A DNA stretch of 7,228 nucleotides from NCBI GenBank assembly GCA_002409785.1, contig DHOX01000072.1, forward strand, positions 1-7,228, given 5' to 3'. This document shows positions 7,163-7,228 of the stretch, piece by piece (positions within the stretch are counted from its first letter, which is position 1; each line of letters begins with the position of its first letter). The stretch comes from Prevotella sp. UBA5379. Its GTDB lineage: Bacteria; Bacteroidota; Bacteroidia; Bacteroidales; Bacteroidaceae. Made by a program: the position numbers and the translations under genes. A model generated the notes under the pieces. That model searched no databases, had not been told where the DNA came from, and worked only from the letters and a program-made list of their open reading frames with translations.

Positions 7163-7228
7163 TCATTTTCTGAGTCGTGCGATGATCTCATCCGCAACCT
7201 TTTTCCCGGACATGAGCATACCCCCGAA
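7163..7228 (-). CDS. C-terminal end of a probable Thi4-type thiazole synthase
   Basis: Only the last 21 codons are present, ending in TGA at 7163-7165. They read FGGMLMSGKKVADEIIARL followed by Arg-Lys. This closely resembles the C-terminus of Thi4-family proteins (archaeal and bacterial sulfide-dependent ADP-thiazole synthases, yeast Thi4), where a MGPTFGxMxxSG stretch closes the FAD/NAD-binding fold before a final helix. Thi4 makes the thiazole half of thiamine from NAD, glycine and a sulfur source. The neighbouring ThiE/TenI-family gene 12 bases downstream supports the thiamine assignment. Other FAD-dependent oxidoreductases have a similar SGKxAAE ending, so the call is provisional with so few residues visible. 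Confidence 0.6.
   Translation of the reverse strand, partial: FGGMLMSGKKVADEIIARLRK

Overview
The window looks like a piece of chromosome from a member of the Bacteroidales (Bacteroidetes), at roughly even base composition. I cannot name the genus. The evidence is threefold. A promoter of the Bacteroides type (TTTG, 20-base spacer, TAnnTTTG) lies before the nitroreductase gene. Start codons are preceded by A/T-rich leaders rather than strong Shine-Dalgarno sites. The gene products (B12-dependent ribonucleotide reductase without a visible ATP cone, secreted BglX-type GH3, divergent ThiE paralogue) resemble versions I know from that group.

Layout: four blocks. (1) Positions 1-3129, minus strand: nrdJ (529-3129), then a 144-base gap holding a possible 27-codon micro-ORF (421-504), then folB, whose 3' end lies outside the window. 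(2) Positions 3130-3498: a 369-base divergent regulatory region with a probable nrdJ promoter on the minus strand, a good Bacteroides-type promoter on the plus strand, and a short inverted repeat. (3) Positions 3499-6555, plus strand: an NfsA-like flavin nitroreductase followed after 33 bases by a secreted GH3 beta-glucosidase, probably co-transcribed. (4) Positions 6602-7228, minus strand: a divergent ThiE/TenI-family protein and, 12 bases upstream of it, the last 21 codons of a probable Thi4-type thiazole synthase. This block converges on the glucosidase gene.

How the genes work together: block 1 serves nucleotide and folate supply (deoxyribonucleotides by a cobalamin-dependent reductase; dihydroneopterin cleavage for folate). 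Block 3 combines a cytoplasmic redox enzyme with an exported enzyme that trims glucosides, with no SusC/SusD-like partner inside the window. Block 4 belongs to thiamine synthesis. I see no CRISPR array, tRNA, rRNA, insertion sequence or phage gene. Nothing here is clearly an undescribed system. The points most worth a second look are the ThiE-like protein lacking the usual metal-binding residues next to Thi4, and the Cys-containing micro-ORF between nrdJ and folB.
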